A DNA stretch of 64,000 nt from Virgibacillus sp. NKC19-3 (GTDB lineage: Bacteria > Bacillota > Bacilli > Bacillales > Amphibacillaceae), in the NCBI RefSeq assembly GCF_019837165.1, contig NZ_JAGYHC010000001.1, forward strand, positions 2,108,001-2,172,000. Direction: 5' to 3'. Below, in pieces: positions 18,527 to 27,957 of this stretch (the stretch's first letter is position 1; each line of letters starts with the position of its first letter). A model generated the notes under the pieces. The model was given only the letters and a program-made list of their open reading frames with translations. It was not told where the DNA came from and searched no databases. The position numbers and the translations under genes are program-made.

Positions 18527-19519
18527 ATGACTACAAATCGTCATGAAGCATTAGGTTTAACAGATAACCAAGTATTAGATATGTTTAAAACAATGCTATT
18601 AGCAAGGAAAATTGATGAAAGAATGTGGCTGTTAAATCGCGCAGGTAAGATACCATTTGTTATTTCCTGCCAAGGACAAGAGGCAGCTCAAGTAGGAGCA
18701 TCTTTTGCCTTAGACCGTGAAAATGATTATGTTGCCCCATATTATCGCGATCTTGGCATTGTTCTTGCATTTGGAATGACTACCAAAGATCTTATGTTAT
18801 CCGGTTTTGCCAAAGCAGCGGATCCTAACTCTGGCGGTAGGCAGATGCCCGGACATTTTGGCCAAAAAGAAAACAGAATTTTGACTGGATCCTCCCCTGT
18901 TACGACACAGCTTCCCCATGCAGTTGGCGTGGCATTAGCCGCTAAAATGGAGAAAAAAGATATTGTTTCGTTTACAACGTTGGGTGAAGGCTCGTCGAAC
19001 CAGGGAGATTTTCATGAAGGTTTAAATTTTGCCGGGGTACATAAATTACCTGTTATTACGATGGTAGAAAATAATAAATATGCCATTTCTGTACCGGTTG
19101 AAAAACAACTAGCAACGGAGAAAGTATCTGATCGGGCCGTGGCATATGGCATGCCGGGATATACCGTAGATGGAAATGATCCTCTGGCAGTATATGAAGT
19201 CGTTAAAGCAGCAAGAGATCGGGCCATCAATCAGGAAGGGCCAACATTAATAGAAGCAATCACCTATCGCTTTACTGCACATTCAAGTGATGATAATGAC
19301 AGCTCCTATCGCGATAAAGAAGAAATAGAAGAAGCGAAGAAAAATGATTCGATTATCACATTTGCAGCTTATTTAAAAGGGTTGAGTATTCTAACGGATG
19401 AAATAGAGAAAGAAATAAACGAAGAGATTAGCACGTTGGTTAATGAAGCTACAGACTACGCTGAAAACGCGCCATATGCGGCATCTGAAACTGCTTTAGA
19501 CTATGTATACGAACAGTAG
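18527..19519 (+). CDS. bkdAA: Branched-chain 2-oxoacid dehydrogenase E1 alpha
   Basis: Thiamine diphosphate-dependent E1 alpha subunit; decarboxylates 2-ketoisovalerate, 2-ketoisocaproate and 2-keto-3-methylvalerate. The protein is 330 aa. The ThDP/Mg motif runs from GEGSSNQGDFHEGLNFA (about 153) to ENNKYAIS, and the phosphorylation-loop-like region with YRFTAHSSDD follows at about 247. A strong AAGGAGG site precedes the ATG. Its product supplies branched starter CoA esters for iso and anteiso fatty acids. Confidence 0.95.
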   Translation: MTTNRHEALGLTDNQVLDMFKTMLLARKIDERMWLLNRAGKIPFVISCQGQEAAQVGASFALDRENDYVAPYYRDLGIVLAFGMTTKDLMLSGFAKAADPNSGGRQMPGHFGQKENRILTGSSPVTTQLPHAVGVALAAKMEKKDIVSFTTLGEGSSNQGDFHEGLNFAGVHKLPVITMVENNKYAISVPVEKQLATEKVSDRAVAYGMPGYTVDGNDPLAVYEVVKAARDRAINQEGPTLIEAITYRFTAHSSDDNDSSYRDKEEIEEAKKNDSIITFAAYLKGLSILTDEIEKEINEEISTLVNEATDYAENAPYAASETALDYVYEQ

Positions 19520-19534
19520 GGAGGGAAATATACG

Positions 19535-20518
19535 ATGCCAGTAATGTCATATATTGAAGCAATAACGTCTGCTTTAAAAGAAGAAATGCAACGAGATGAA
19601 AAAGTATTTATCCTAGGGGAAGACGTTGGGAAAAAAGGCGGAGTTTTTCGTGCAACAGATGGTTTATATGATGAGTTTGGCGGGACTCGTGTATTGGATA
19701 CGCCACTTGCCGAATCAGCGATTGCCGGAATAGGTATCGGGGCAGCTATGTATGGATTGCGTCCTATAGCTGAAATGCAATTTGCAGATTTCATCATGCC
19801 TGCTGTAAATCAAATTATTTCAGAAGCGGCTAAAATCCGCTATCGCTCTAATAATGACTGGAACGCTCCGATAACCATTCGCGCTCCATATGGTGGTGGC
19901 GTACATGGAGCATTATATCACTCTCAGTCTGTTGAGTCGGTATTTGCCAACCAGCCAGGCTTAAAAATCGTTATGCCATCAACACCTTATGATGTAAAAG
20001 GGTTATTGAAGGCCTCCATTCGTGATAATGATCCGGTGTTATTCTTTGAACATAAGCGTGCTTATCGTCTACTTAAAGGCGAAGTGCCGGACGAAGATTA
20101 CGCTCTTGAGATTGGAAAAGCGGATATAAAACGCGAGGGATCGGATATTACAATTATTACTTATGGTTTAAGTGTACATTTTACCCTTCAGGCTTCCGAA
20201 AAGTTAGCTGAAGAAGGGATTGATGCACATATTCTTGATTTAAGAACGGTATACCCATTGGATAAAGAAGCAATTGTGAAGGCTGCGAAAAAGACAGGAA
20301 AAGTGTTATTAATCACAGAAGATAATAAAGAAGGCAGTATTATCGGAGAGGTAGCAGCTATCATTGCTGAGAACTGTCTGTTCGATTTAGATGCCCCTGT
20401 GCAGCGTTTGGCTGCCCCGGACGCACCTTCCATGCCATTTGCACCGACCATGGAAAAGTATTTTATGATCAATCCGGAAAAGATAGAACAAGCAATGCGG
20501 AACCTGGCAGAATTTTAA
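19535..20518 (+). CDS. bkdAB: Branched-chain 2-oxoacid dehydrogenase E1 beta
   Basis: Transketolase-like beta subunit that pairs with BkdAA to form the E1 heterotetramer. The protein is 327 aa. Typical features are FILGEDVGKKGGVFRAT near residue 24, PLAESAIAG (about 57-65), APYGGGVHGALYHSQ (about 115) and the C-terminal transketolase domain with DLRTVYPLD. A GGAGGG site precedes the ATG, 15 bp after bkdAA. It is the sixth gene of the operon. Confidence 0.95.
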   Translation: MPVMSYIEAITSALKEEMQRDEKVFILGEDVGKKGGVFRATDGLYDEFGGTRVLDTPLAESAIAGIGIGAAMYGLRPIAEMQFADFIMPAVNQIISEAAKIRYRSNNDWNAPITIRAPYGGGVHGALYHSQSVESVFANQPGLKIVMPSTPYDVKGLLKASIRDNDPVLFFEHKRAYRLLKGEVPDEDYALEIGKADIKREGSDITIITYGLSVHFTLQASEKLAEEGIDAHILDLRTVYPLDKEAIVKAAKKTGKVLLITEDNKEGSIIGEVAAIIAENCLFDLDAPVQRLAAPDAPSMPFAPTMEKYFMINPEKIEQAMRNLAEF

Positions 20519-20535
20519 TTAAAAGGAGGGGTAGT

Positions 20536-21792
20536 ATGGCAGTAGAAAAAATAAATATGCCTCAATTAGGTGAGAGTGTAACAGAAGGAACCATTAGCTC
20601 CTGGTTAGTCAGTGACGGGGATAACGTGAATAAATATGACCCCATTGCCGAAGTACTGACAGACAAAGTAAATGCCGAAGTACCATCATCATTTACCGGT
20701 GTTATCAAAGAGCTTGTAGCACAAGAAGGAGACACCATTGCTGTAGGAGAATTAATGTGCTATATCGATATAGAAGAGGAAGTCACTGCATCTCCAACAG
20801 ACACAGATTCTAAAGAAAAGAACAATACAGAAAAGATAGAAACACCGTTAGAAGATCGGTCCATGAAAAAACGTTATTCTCCAGCGGTTCTTAGAATGGC
20901 ACAGGAAAATGATATCGATTTGGAATCGATCAATGGAACTGGCCGTGGCGGTAGGATTACCAGAAAAGACATTGAAAAAAGAATTGCCTCCGGGCAGACG
21001 GAAGAACCGAGCCCATCTGATGCTAAACAATTTGAGAAGGAAACAACGCATCCGGTAAAGGAACCTTCTACACACACACAAACAGTACAAACCGGTGACA
21101 TTGAAATTCCGGTTACAGGGGTTCGTAAGGCAATCGCGCAGAATATGGTTCGCTCTACGCAGGAGATTCCACATGCCTGGATGACTGTAGAAGTTGATGT
21201 AAGCGATCTTGTCAATTATAGAAACCAGATAAAGCAGGAATTTAAACAAAAAGAAGGATTCAATCTAACTTTTTTTGCTTTTTTTGTAAAAGCAGTAGCT
21301 CAGGCATTAAAAGATTTTCCACAGCTTAATAGCATGTGGGCGGAGGATAAAATCATCCAGCGGAAAGACATTAACATCTCTATCGCTGTTGCGAAAGATC
21401 AAGAACTTTTCGTACCAGTCATTAAGCATGCAGATGAAAAAAGCATTAAAGGTATCGCAAAAGATATTAATGATCTTGCTATAAAAGCACGGTCGAATAC
21501 GTTAACAGCTGATGATATGCAAGGCGGTACGTTTACGGTTAACAACACAGGATCTTTTGGCTCGATTCATTCCATGGGACTCATTAACCATCCACAAGCA
21601 GCTATTCTACAAGTGGAATCTATTGTCAAACGCCCTGTCATTATCAATGACATGTTTGCAGCAAGAGATATGGTCAATCTCTCTCTCTCATTGGATCACC
21701 GTATTTTGGATGGGCTTGTTAGCGGAAATTTCCTTGCACGTGTGAAAGAACTTTTGGAAAAAATGAATAAAGATACGATGAATGTCTATTGA
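20536..21792 (+). CDS. bkdB: Branched-chain 2-oxoacid dehydrogenase E2 (dihydrolipoyl acyltransferase)
   Basis: Core acyltransferase of the complex; moves the branched acyl group to CoA. The protein is 418 aa. An N-terminal lipoyl domain carries the lipoylated lysine K44 (EVLTDKVNAE). A charged linker follows, then a peripheral subunit-binding domain (about 115-150, SPAVLRMA to GRGGRITRKDI). The C-terminal catalytic domain ends with the active-site DHRILDG. An AAGGAGG site precedes the ATG. It is the last gene of the operon; no clear terminator is visible after it. Confidence 0.95.
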   Translation: MAVEKINMPQLGESVTEGTISSWLVSDGDNVNKYDPIAEVLTDKVNAEVPSSFTGVIKELVAQEGDTIAVGELMCYIDIEEEVTASPTDTDSKEKNNTEKIETPLEDRSMKKRYSPAVLRMAQENDIDLESINGTGRGGRITRKDIEKRIASGQTEEPSPSDAKQFEKETTHPVKEPSTHTQTVQTGDIEIPVTGVRKAIAQNMVRSTQEIPHAWMTVEVDVSDLVNYRNQIKQEFKQKEGFNLTFFAFFVKAVAQALKDFPQLNSMWAEDKIIQRKDINISIAVAKDQELFVPVIKHADEKSIKGIAKDINDLAIKARSNTLTADDMQGGTFTVNNTGSFGSIHSMGLINHPQAAILQVESIVKRPVIINDMFAARDMVNLSLSLDHRILDGLVSGNFLARVKELLEKMNKDTMNVY

Positions 21793-21837
21793 ACTCATCA
21801 TGACATAAGCATTTAGAATTGAAATAATCGGATAAAG

Positions 21838-21868
21838 TTGATAAAGTTATAGTATGCTACATTATACT
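21838..21868 (+). promoter_or_regulatory. Candidate sigma-A promoter of brxB
   Basis: TTGATA at 21838-21843 and TATACT at 21863-21868, with a 19-bp spacer (18 bp if TTATAC is used). The spacing is slightly long. Confidence 0.4.
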
Positions 21869-21894
21869 TAAATTTAAAAGGGATGTAAGTTCAT

Positions 21895-22326
21895 ATGGAT
21901 TTTAACCTATTCATGAACGACGTGGTAGATGTTGCTCGCAAAGATGTAAGAGAAGCTGGTTATCAAGAGCTTACAACTGCAGAAGATGTTGATAATGCCC
22001 TAACGAAGGAAGGCACAACGTTAGTAATGGTCAATTCAACTTGTGGTTGCGCTGGTGGAGTTGCTCGTCCGGCTGCAGCGAATTCTGTTCATTATGATAA
22101 GCGTCCGGATAATCTAGTCACCGTATTTGCTGGGCAAGATCGTGAAGCAACAGAAAAGGCTCGTGAATATTTCGAAGGATATCCGCCATCTTCACCTTCA
22201 TTTGCATTTTTAAAAGATGGTAAAATTGTTACAATGTTAGAGCGTCATGATATAGAAGGATTTAGCGCTGTTGATGTTGTTGGCAAACTTCAAACTATCT
22301 TTGATGAACATTGTGCAGAGGTCTAG
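21895..22326 (+). CDS. brxB: Bacilliredoxin BrxB (YqiW/YphP family)
   Basis: Removes bacillithiol from S-bacillithiolated proteins during recovery from oxidative stress. The protein is 143 aa, the usual length, with the CGC active site at residues 50-52 (NSTCGCAGG). The preceding MVNS and later [15 protein letters not shown] match the thioredoxin-like family. A weak GGGATG site precedes the ATG. In B. subtilis yqiW also neighbours the bkd region, which favours BrxB over the paralogue BrxA. Confidence 0.9.
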   Translation: MDFNLFMNDVVDVARKDVREAGYQELTTAEDVDNALTKEGTTLVMVNSTCGCAGGVARPAAANSVHYDKRPDNLVTVFAGQDREATEKAREYFEGYPPSSPSFAFLKDGKIVTMLERHDIEGFSAVDVVGKLQTIFDEHCAEV

Positions 22327-22423
22327 CAATTAGCCCGTATGAATACGCGAGTGGGGCTTTCGCCTTTATTTGGAGAAAGACTCCGTCGTTTTTCTATACA
22401 AGGCTGGAGAATCTAGTGTTCAA

Positions 22424-22460
22424 GAGACTGTCTCTATTTTTAGTGGGTCAGTCTCATTTT
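22424..22460 (+). terminator. Terminator-like hairpin after brxB
   Basis: GAGACTG 22424-22430 pairs with CAGTCTC 22449-22455 across an 18-nt loop and is followed by ATTTTATT. A second imperfect hairpin (AGCCC to GGGCT) lies right after the stop at about 22331-22358. Confidence 0.45.
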
Positions 22461-22507
22461 ATTACAACTAATATGATTATGTTCTAAAAAATAAGGGAGT
22501 TTTTACC

Positions 22508-23479
22508 GTGAAAATTGGCTATCGAACCATTAAGACTGCAATAGGTGTCCCTATTGCAATTTCGATTGCTCAATTCTTAGGCCTGACAAACTTTGTATCC
22601 GCAGGCATATTAACCATATTATGTATCCAACCTTCAAGGAAAAAATCATTCTTAACTGCTTGGCATCGTTTTTTTGCTTGTATTTTGTCCATTTTATTTT
22701 CATTTATTTTCTTTGAAACCATTGGTTACAACGCCATTGCTTTAGCTTTAATGTTAACGGCGTTTATTCCGACAACGGTTTATCTGAAAATCACACCCGG
22801 AATAGGAACCAGTTCGGTCATCACGTTGAATTTATATAGTTTTTCCAGTATGTCATCGACATTTATTATCGAACAGCTTTTCATCATCATTATTGGGATA
22901 GGTATCGCTCTTCTTTTAAATGTATATATGCCCAGCCTGGATGTAGATTTAAAGAAAAAACAAAACAAACTGGAAGCCAATTTTAAAATTATATTATATG
23001 AAATTGCCCTATACATAAGAAATAAAAATGTGGTATGGGACGGTAAAGAAATAGCAGAAACAGAAGAAATTTTACAAGAAGCCGAAGATTTAGTAGAGCG
23101 TGACAAGGAAAACCATCTATTGCGAGGCAATCATATTTACCATGATTATTTTGAAATGCGCATGCGGCAGTTTGAACTATTACAGCGGATGCTCCCACTT
23201 GTGACGAAATTACCGAACAAAGACTCCATCTCTGAAAAAATCGCCAACTTTTTTGAGAATTTATCAGAATCTGTGCATCCGGAGAATACAGCAGGTTTAT
23301 TCCTGGATGATTTGGAAGCATTGCGGAGAGAATTTGATCAGGAAGATCTTCCACAAACTCAGGAGGAATTTGAAACAAGAGCGAATTTATTCCGCTTACT
23401 ACATGACATTGAAGACTATCTAAATTTGAAAAGAAAATATAAAAAGAGTGATATTAAAAGAAAAAGCAGTGGAGAATAA
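22508..23479 (+). CDS. yqjA: ArAE-family (DUF939) membrane protein, putative aromatic acid exporter
   Basis: A 323-aa protein with four to five membrane segments in the first 145 residues (about 10-30, 50-70, 75-92, 100-115 and 120-140). A long charged cytoplasmic helical domain follows. This architecture is the aromatic acid exporter family with a C-terminal DUF939 domain, as in YqjA of B. subtilis. The substrate is unknown; the exporter label is a family prediction. The GTG start follows AAGGGAG at 8 nt. It is transcribed alone and converges on prli42. Confidence 0.8.
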   Translation: MKIGYRTIKTAIGVPIAISIAQFLGLTNFVSAGILTILCIQPSRKKSFLTAWHRFFACILSILFSFIFFETIGYNAIALALMLTAFIPTTVYLKITPGIGTSSVITLNLYSFSSMSSTFIIEQLFIIIIGIGIALLLNVYMPSLDVDLKKKQNKLEANFKIILYEIALYIRNKNVVWDGKEIAETEEILQEAEDLVERDKENHLLRGNHIYHDYFEMRMRQFELLQRMLPLVTKLPNKDSISEKIANFFENLSESVHPENTAGLFLDDLEALRREFDQEDLPQTQEEFETRANLFRLLHDIEDYLNLKRKYKKSDIKRKSSGE

Positions 23480-23483
23480 AAAA

Positions 23484-23512
23484 GACTGGAACCTGATACA
23501 GGAATCCCAGTC
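23484..23512. terminator. Bidirectional terminator between yqjA and prli42
   Basis: Outer stem GACTGG/CCAGTC (23484-23489 with 23507-23512) and inner stem CCTG/CAGG. A-rich sequence lies on one side and CTCTTTTA on the other, as expected between convergent genes. Confidence 0.65.
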
Positions 23513-23519
23513 GACTCTT

Positions 23520-23657
23520 TTATATAAACATTGCAAGGCCAGCGGTAAGCGATGACAGAAGCATCGCAAGAATCATGATATAGATTATTATTTTTGATCT
23601 GCGTTCACGCTTGGATGGTTTTCTTTTTGTTTGTTCGCTACCTTGTTTTGCAACCAT
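23520..23657 (-). CDS. prli42: Stressosome-associated miniprotein Prli42
   Basis: A 45-aa product. About 20 charged residues (KRKPSKRERRSK) are followed by a single membrane helix (about residues 23-44) ending LAMFI at the C-terminus. This basic-head, C-terminal-anchor form with AMLLSSLTAGLAMF matches Prli42, which in Listeria anchors the stressosome to the membrane and is needed to sense oxidative stress. An AAGGAGG site lies 8 nt before the ATG. No other stressosome gene is in the window. The head is longer than in Listeria. Confidence 0.8.
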   Translation of the reverse strand: MVAKQGSEQTKRKPSKRERRSKIIIYIMILAMLLSSLTAGLAMFI

Positions 23658-23877
23658 ATAAACCCCTCCTTTATTTGGCGCATCCTAGTTGTATTTTATC
23701 GTTAATTTAGATATGGAACAAGTATTAAAAAACAATGAATAATAAATAAAGAGAAAGACATCGGATTAGCTAAACGTTGGAATTAATGCATGATTTCATT
23801 GAAGTAAAAAGATAATAAGTATGAGATAAACGAAAGCTTACCTTTATTGTAAAAAATACGTTGGAGGGTTTATAACC

Positions 23878-25002
23878 ATGAATACAATAAATCAGGAACG
23901 GTTAGTTAATGAGTTTTTTGAACTTGTAAAGATTGATTCAGAGACAGAACATGAAGCGGATATAGCTGAAGTATTAAAACGCAAATTTAAAGATTTAGGT
24001 CTAGAAGTAACGGAGGATGCAAGTAAAGCAAAAACAGGCCACGGTGCCGGTAATCTTGTTTGTACATTAAAAGGGAATAAAGAAGGAGCAGATCCAATTT
24101 ATTTCACTTCCCATATGGATACAGTTGTTCCAGGCAATGGAATTAATCCAGCTATCCAAGATGGTTATATTGTTTCAGATGGTACGACGATCTTGGGTGC
24201 AGATGATAAGGCGGGACTCGCTGCTATGCTGGAAGCGATCCGGACCATGAAAGAAAATGCAATAAAGCATGGAGATATCCAATTTGTTATCACAGTTGGC
24301 GAAGAATCCGGATTAGTAGGAGCAAAAGCCTTGAATCCTTCCCTATTAAACGCAAAATATGGCTATGCCATTGACAGCAATGGAGCGGTAGGCGATATTA
24401 TCGTTGTGGCACCTACACAAGCAAAGCTTTCTGCCGTGATTAAGGGAAAAACGGCACATGCCGGTGTAGCACCTGAGAATGGAGTTTCTGCTATCACCAT
24501 AGCAGCAAAGGCAATTTCCAATATGCCGCTTGGTCGAATCGATAAAGAGACGACAGCCAATATTGGACGATTTGAAGGTGGGAATAAAACAAATATCGTA
24601 GCAGATCATGTTGAAATTTTAGCAGAAGCCAGATCACTGATTCCAGAAAAAATGCAAGCACAAGTTGCAAAAATGAAAGAAGCATTTGAAAAAGCAGCTG
24701 AAGGACAAGGTGGTTCTGCTGACGTAACGGTTGATATAAAATATCCTGGATATAATCAACAAGAAGGTGATCAAGTTGTTGAAATTGCACGACAAGCGGC
24801 TAGTGAAATCGGTCGTACTAGCAAATTATTAGAAAGTGGTGGCGGCAGTGATGCGAATGTTATTGCCGGCTTTGGCATCCCTACCGTTAATTTGGCTGTT
24901 GGATACGAAGAAATCCATACAACAAATGAGCGAATACCTGTTAAAGAACTGGTGAAAATCACGGAATTAATTACAGAAATTAGTAAACAGGCGGCAAAAT
25001 AA
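23878..25002 (+). CDS. yqjE: M20-family metallopeptidase, tripeptidase T-like (YqjE)
   Basis: Cytosolic zinc aminotripeptidase of the PepT/YqjE group; releases N-terminal residues from small peptides. The protein is 374 aa. Metal and catalytic residues are in FTSHMDTV (His and Asp near 78-80), LGADDKAG (about 107) and GEESGLVGA (about 142), with the dimerisation domain between about 180 and 290. GGGSDANV near the end is typical. A GGAGG site precedes the ATG. B. subtilis has yqjE in the same neighbourhood as yqjA and the dinB homologue. Confidence 0.88.
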   Translation: MNTINQERLVNEFFELVKIDSETEHEADIAEVLKRKFKDLGLEVTEDASKAKTGHGAGNLVCTLKGNKEGADPIYFTSHMDTVVPGNGINPAIQDGYIVSDGTTILGADDKAGLAAMLEAIRTMKENAIKHGDIQFVITVGEESGLVGAKALNPSLLNAKYGYAIDSNGAVGDIIVVAPTQAKLSAVIKGKTAHAGVAPENGVSAITIAAKAISNMPLGRIDKETTANIGRFEGGNKTNIVADHVEILAEARSLIPEKMQAQVAKMKEAFEKAAEGQGGSADVTVDIKYPGYNQQEGDQVVEIARQAASEIGRTSKLLESGGGSDANVIAGFGIPTVNLAVGYEEIHTTNERIPVKELVKITELITEISKQAAK

Positions 25003-25009
25003 CAAAGTA

Positions 25010-25043
25010 TACAAGGACTCTTCAAGGTTGAAGAGTCCTTGTA
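25010..25043 (+). terminator. Strong hairpin after yqjE
   Basis: Perfect 15-bp stem with an AGGT loop. There is no real T run after it, so termination may be weak. Confidence 0.5.
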
Positions 25044-25096
25044 TATGTTATACTAAAATTAGTACGAATTATCTAATCATAAAGGATGGAATCTGT

Positions 25097-26353
25097 ATGG
25101 AACAGCCGAGTCCAGGAAAAGGCCGGATTATTTTTCATATTGATATGAATTGTTTTTATGCATCTGTAGAAATGGCCCATGATCCAAAACTCAAAGGCAT
25201 CCCTTTAGCAATTGCCGGAAATCCGGAAGAACGTAAGGGGATTGTCGTGACAAGCAGCTATGAAGCAAGAGCAAAAGGTGTTCAAACAACGATGCAATTA
25301 CATGAGGCCAAAAGGCTATGTCCGGAATTAATTATCATGCGTCCTAATTTTGATCGTTATCGGATAGCTTCCAAACAAATATTTCAGATGCTTTCCGAAA
25401 TAACACCATATGTTCAACCGGTATCCATTGATGAAGGATATATGGATGTGACGGACGCCGAACATGACAATAACCCTCTACGTATGGCAGAAAACCTACA
25501 AAAAAAAATATTAAAAGAGTTGGATTTACCATGCAGTATTGGAATAGCGCCAAACAAATTCATGGCAAAAATGGCCTCAGATTTTAAAAAACCACTTGGC
25601 ATCACAATATTGAGAAAAAGAGAGTTACCACAAATGTTATGGCCACTCCCGATAGAAAAAATGTATGGTGTTGGTAAAAAAACCGCAGAAAAATTAAAAG
25701 CGATTGACATTGAAACAATAGGTGACCTTGCAATAAAAGATGTATATGAGCTTAAACAAATGTTAGGAATAAACGGCGAGCGTTTAAAACAGCGGTCCAA
25801 CGGAATGGACAACAGACCAGTGGATCCGAATGCCGTAAATGATTTTAAAAGCATTGGAAGCTCACAAACACTATCCCATGACACGACAGATGAAAAAGAG
25901 ATAAGAAGCCTAATGCATCATCTTGCAGACAATGTGGATCGCCGTGTGAAACGAAAAAAAGCAGCAGGACGAAGTGTACAGCTCATGATACGTTATCATG
26001 ATCGAAAAACCATTACAAGAAGTAAAAAACTGCAAACCTACATTGACGCAAAAGAGGATATTCTTCATGTAGCAAATGAATTATTGCAAAAACACTGGAA
26101 TTTAGAGCCGATTCGTCTCTTGGGAATCACGCTTCAAGATGTGGATGAAAAACAATATATTGGTCAGCAATTAGATTTATTTACGTATGAAAAGCATGCC
26201 CGAAAAGAAAACCTATACGTAGCGATTGATGCCCTATCCCAAAAATATGGGGAAAATCCGTTTAAGCAATTAGACGACGTGAGCAGCGTTGATCAGGATC
26301 AACCAAGGACAAGCTTTCAGAAAGATTTTTTGGATGATTATCGAAAAGGATAA
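25097..26353 (+). CDS. dinB: DNA polymerase IV (Y family)
   Basis: Error-prone translesion polymerase. From ATG 25097 it is 418 aa; the longer frame from 25028 would start inside the upstream hairpin. FHIDMNCFYASVE near residue 13 and SIDEGYMDV (D112, E113) provide the metal-binding acids. YGVGKKTAEKL lies in the thumb region, followed by the little-finger domain. The late segment QLDLFTYE resembles a beta-clamp-binding motif. An AAGGATGG site precedes the ATG. It corresponds to YqjH (PolY1). No LexA box was seen. Confidence 0.93.
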   Translation: MEQPSPGKGRIIFHIDMNCFYASVEMAHDPKLKGIPLAIAGNPEERKGIVVTSSYEARAKGVQTTMQLHEAKRLCPELIIMRPNFDRYRIASKQIFQMLSEITPYVQPVSIDEGYMDVTDAEHDNNPLRMAENLQKKILKELDLPCSIGIAPNKFMAKMASDFKKPLGITILRKRELPQMLWPLPIEKMYGVGKKTAEKLKAIDIETIGDLAIKDVYELKQMLGINGERLKQRSNGMDNRPVDPNAVNDFKSIGSSQTLSHDTTDEKEIRSLMHHLADNVDRRVKRKKAAGRSVQLMIRYHDRKTITRSKKLQTYIDAKEDILHVANELLQKHWNLEPIRLLGITLQDVDEKQYIGQQLDLFTYEKHARKENLYVAIDALSQKYGENPFKQLDDVSSVDQDQPRTSFQKDFLDDYRKG

Positions 26354-26385
26354 TAGCTCACATCCAAATTGAGGCTGTGAGCTAT
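26353..26385 (+). terminator. Terminator-like hairpin after dinB
   Basis: ATAGCTCACA pairs with TGTGAGCTAT over 10 bp; the downstream tail is only modestly T-rich. Confidence 0.5.
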
Positions 26386-26424
26386 TTAAGAGATACAAAA
26401 GTATTAAATTTTGTTCAGTAGTAA

Positions 26425-26573
26425 TGAAGTCTCGTCCAGCTCCAGTAACTCGCATTCTTCAACGACAAGTTAGGTTCATCTAATCTCACCTGCGGATAGG
26501 AGGTGCTGAGAACGCCTGACCACTCGCACACTAAGCACAGTTTGTACGTTGCTAACCGGATAGTTTGTGCTTC
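26425..26573. repeat. Probable dispersed intergenic repeat remnant
   Basis: GC-richer, non-coding sequence between the converging dinB and aldehyde dehydrogenase genes, opening CGTCCAGCTCCAG. Its composition differs from the AT-rich spacers around it and resembles widely dispersed Bacillaceae intergenic repeats. No second copy was found in the window, so the call is tentative. Confidence 0.3.
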
Positions 26574-27943
26574 CTATTTCATGATTTTTTTTGTAACGGA
26601 TTGAGCAAATTTCGTTCCCGGGTAACGAAACGGGATATCAAATTTAGTAGATTGCTTCAAAATGCTTTTATCATGTGAGAATGTGTCAAAACTGTATTTG
26701 CCATGGTACGATCCCATTCCGCTTGCACCGACACCTCCAAAGGGCAGGTGAGGATTGCTCAAGTGATAGATTGTATCATTAATGGAGCCCCCGCCAAATG
26801 ACAGGTACTGCATAATTTGTTCCTGCATTTTTTCATTTTCACTAAAATAATACAGCGCTAGCGGTTTTTCCTTCTCTCTGATGACTGCTGCAGCATCCTC
26901 CACATTGGTAAAAGATAAAATAGGAAGGATAGGACCAAATATTTCCTCCTGCATAATCGAATGATCCCAGGTGATTTTATCAAGAATCGTGGGCTCTATT
27001 TTTAAAGCAGCAGGATCAGTATTGCCACCATGTAACGGGGTGCCATCAGACAGAAAACCCAGTAATCTATTAAAATGTTTTTCGTTGATGATGCGTATGT
27101 AATCATCATTGTTCAATGGCTCTTTCCCATAAAATGATTTGATATGTTTCTTCATTGCTTTCAATAATTTAAATTTTACTTTTTCATGTACATATACATA
27201 ATCAGGAGCTACACATGTTTGTCCCGCATTGGTAAATTTTCCCCATACGATCCGTTTAGCAGCAAGATTTATATTGGCATCCTTATCAACAATGGCCGGG
27301 CTTTTACCACCTAATTCGAGTGTAACAGGTGTGAGATGTGTACTTGCTTCTTTCATAATTACCTTTCCTACTGCTGTACTTCCTGTGAAGAAAATATAGT
27401 CAAATCGTTGCTTTAGTAATTCTTCACTTGTTTCTTTCCCGCCCTGAACTACAGTGATATAAGATGGATTAAAAGTGTTTTGGATCATGTCTGCCAGAAG
27501 ATCTGATGTAGCCTCCGTATATTCGGATGGTTTTAATACAGCACAGTTCCCAGCAGCAATTGCTCCAATAGCAGGTGCAAGTGCTAATTGCAAGGGGTAG
27601 TTCCACGTAGCAATAATCAGACTGACACCGTAGGGTTCTTTTAAAATAAAGCTTTTGCTTCCTTTATGCGTGATAGGGGAACGTACTTTCACTGGTTCCA
27701 TCCAGCTACTAAGGTTTTTAATAGCAAAATCAAGTTCGGTATATAAAAAGCCCAATTCTGTTGTAAAGGTTTCATGCCTAGATTTGTTTAAATCTTTTTA
27801 AGCGCATGATAAATTACTCTTTCATTATCCTTAAGCATTTGCTTCAGATTTTGTAACTGCTCTTTGCGAACGTCGTAGTCTAATGTATTTCCATTCAGAA
27901 AAAATGCGCGTTGATGGGCAACAACTTCTTCTATTTGCTTCAT
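26574..27943 (-). CDS. Aldehyde dehydrogenase (YwdH-like), frameshifted near the 5' end
   Basis: NAD(P)-dependent oxidation of aldehydes to acids. The main frame shows the cofactor site WNYPLQLAL, FTGSTAVG, the catalytic ELGGKSP and the cysteine in NAGQTCVAPD. That frame has no good start. The true N-terminus starts at ATG 27943 with an AGAGGAGAG site and reads about 50 residues before a stop near 27798. Restoring one A in the A5 run before GATTTAAAC joins both parts and gives 456 aa, the usual length for this short class III-type family. Either a homopolymer error or a pseudogene. The C-terminus is complete. Confidence 0.87.
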
Positions 27944-27957
27944 TTCAAATCTCTCCT

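Noticed and set aside
25028-25096. Longer DinB start at 25028
   Set aside because: It begins inside the hairpin after yqjE, and the extra residues match nothing in the family.
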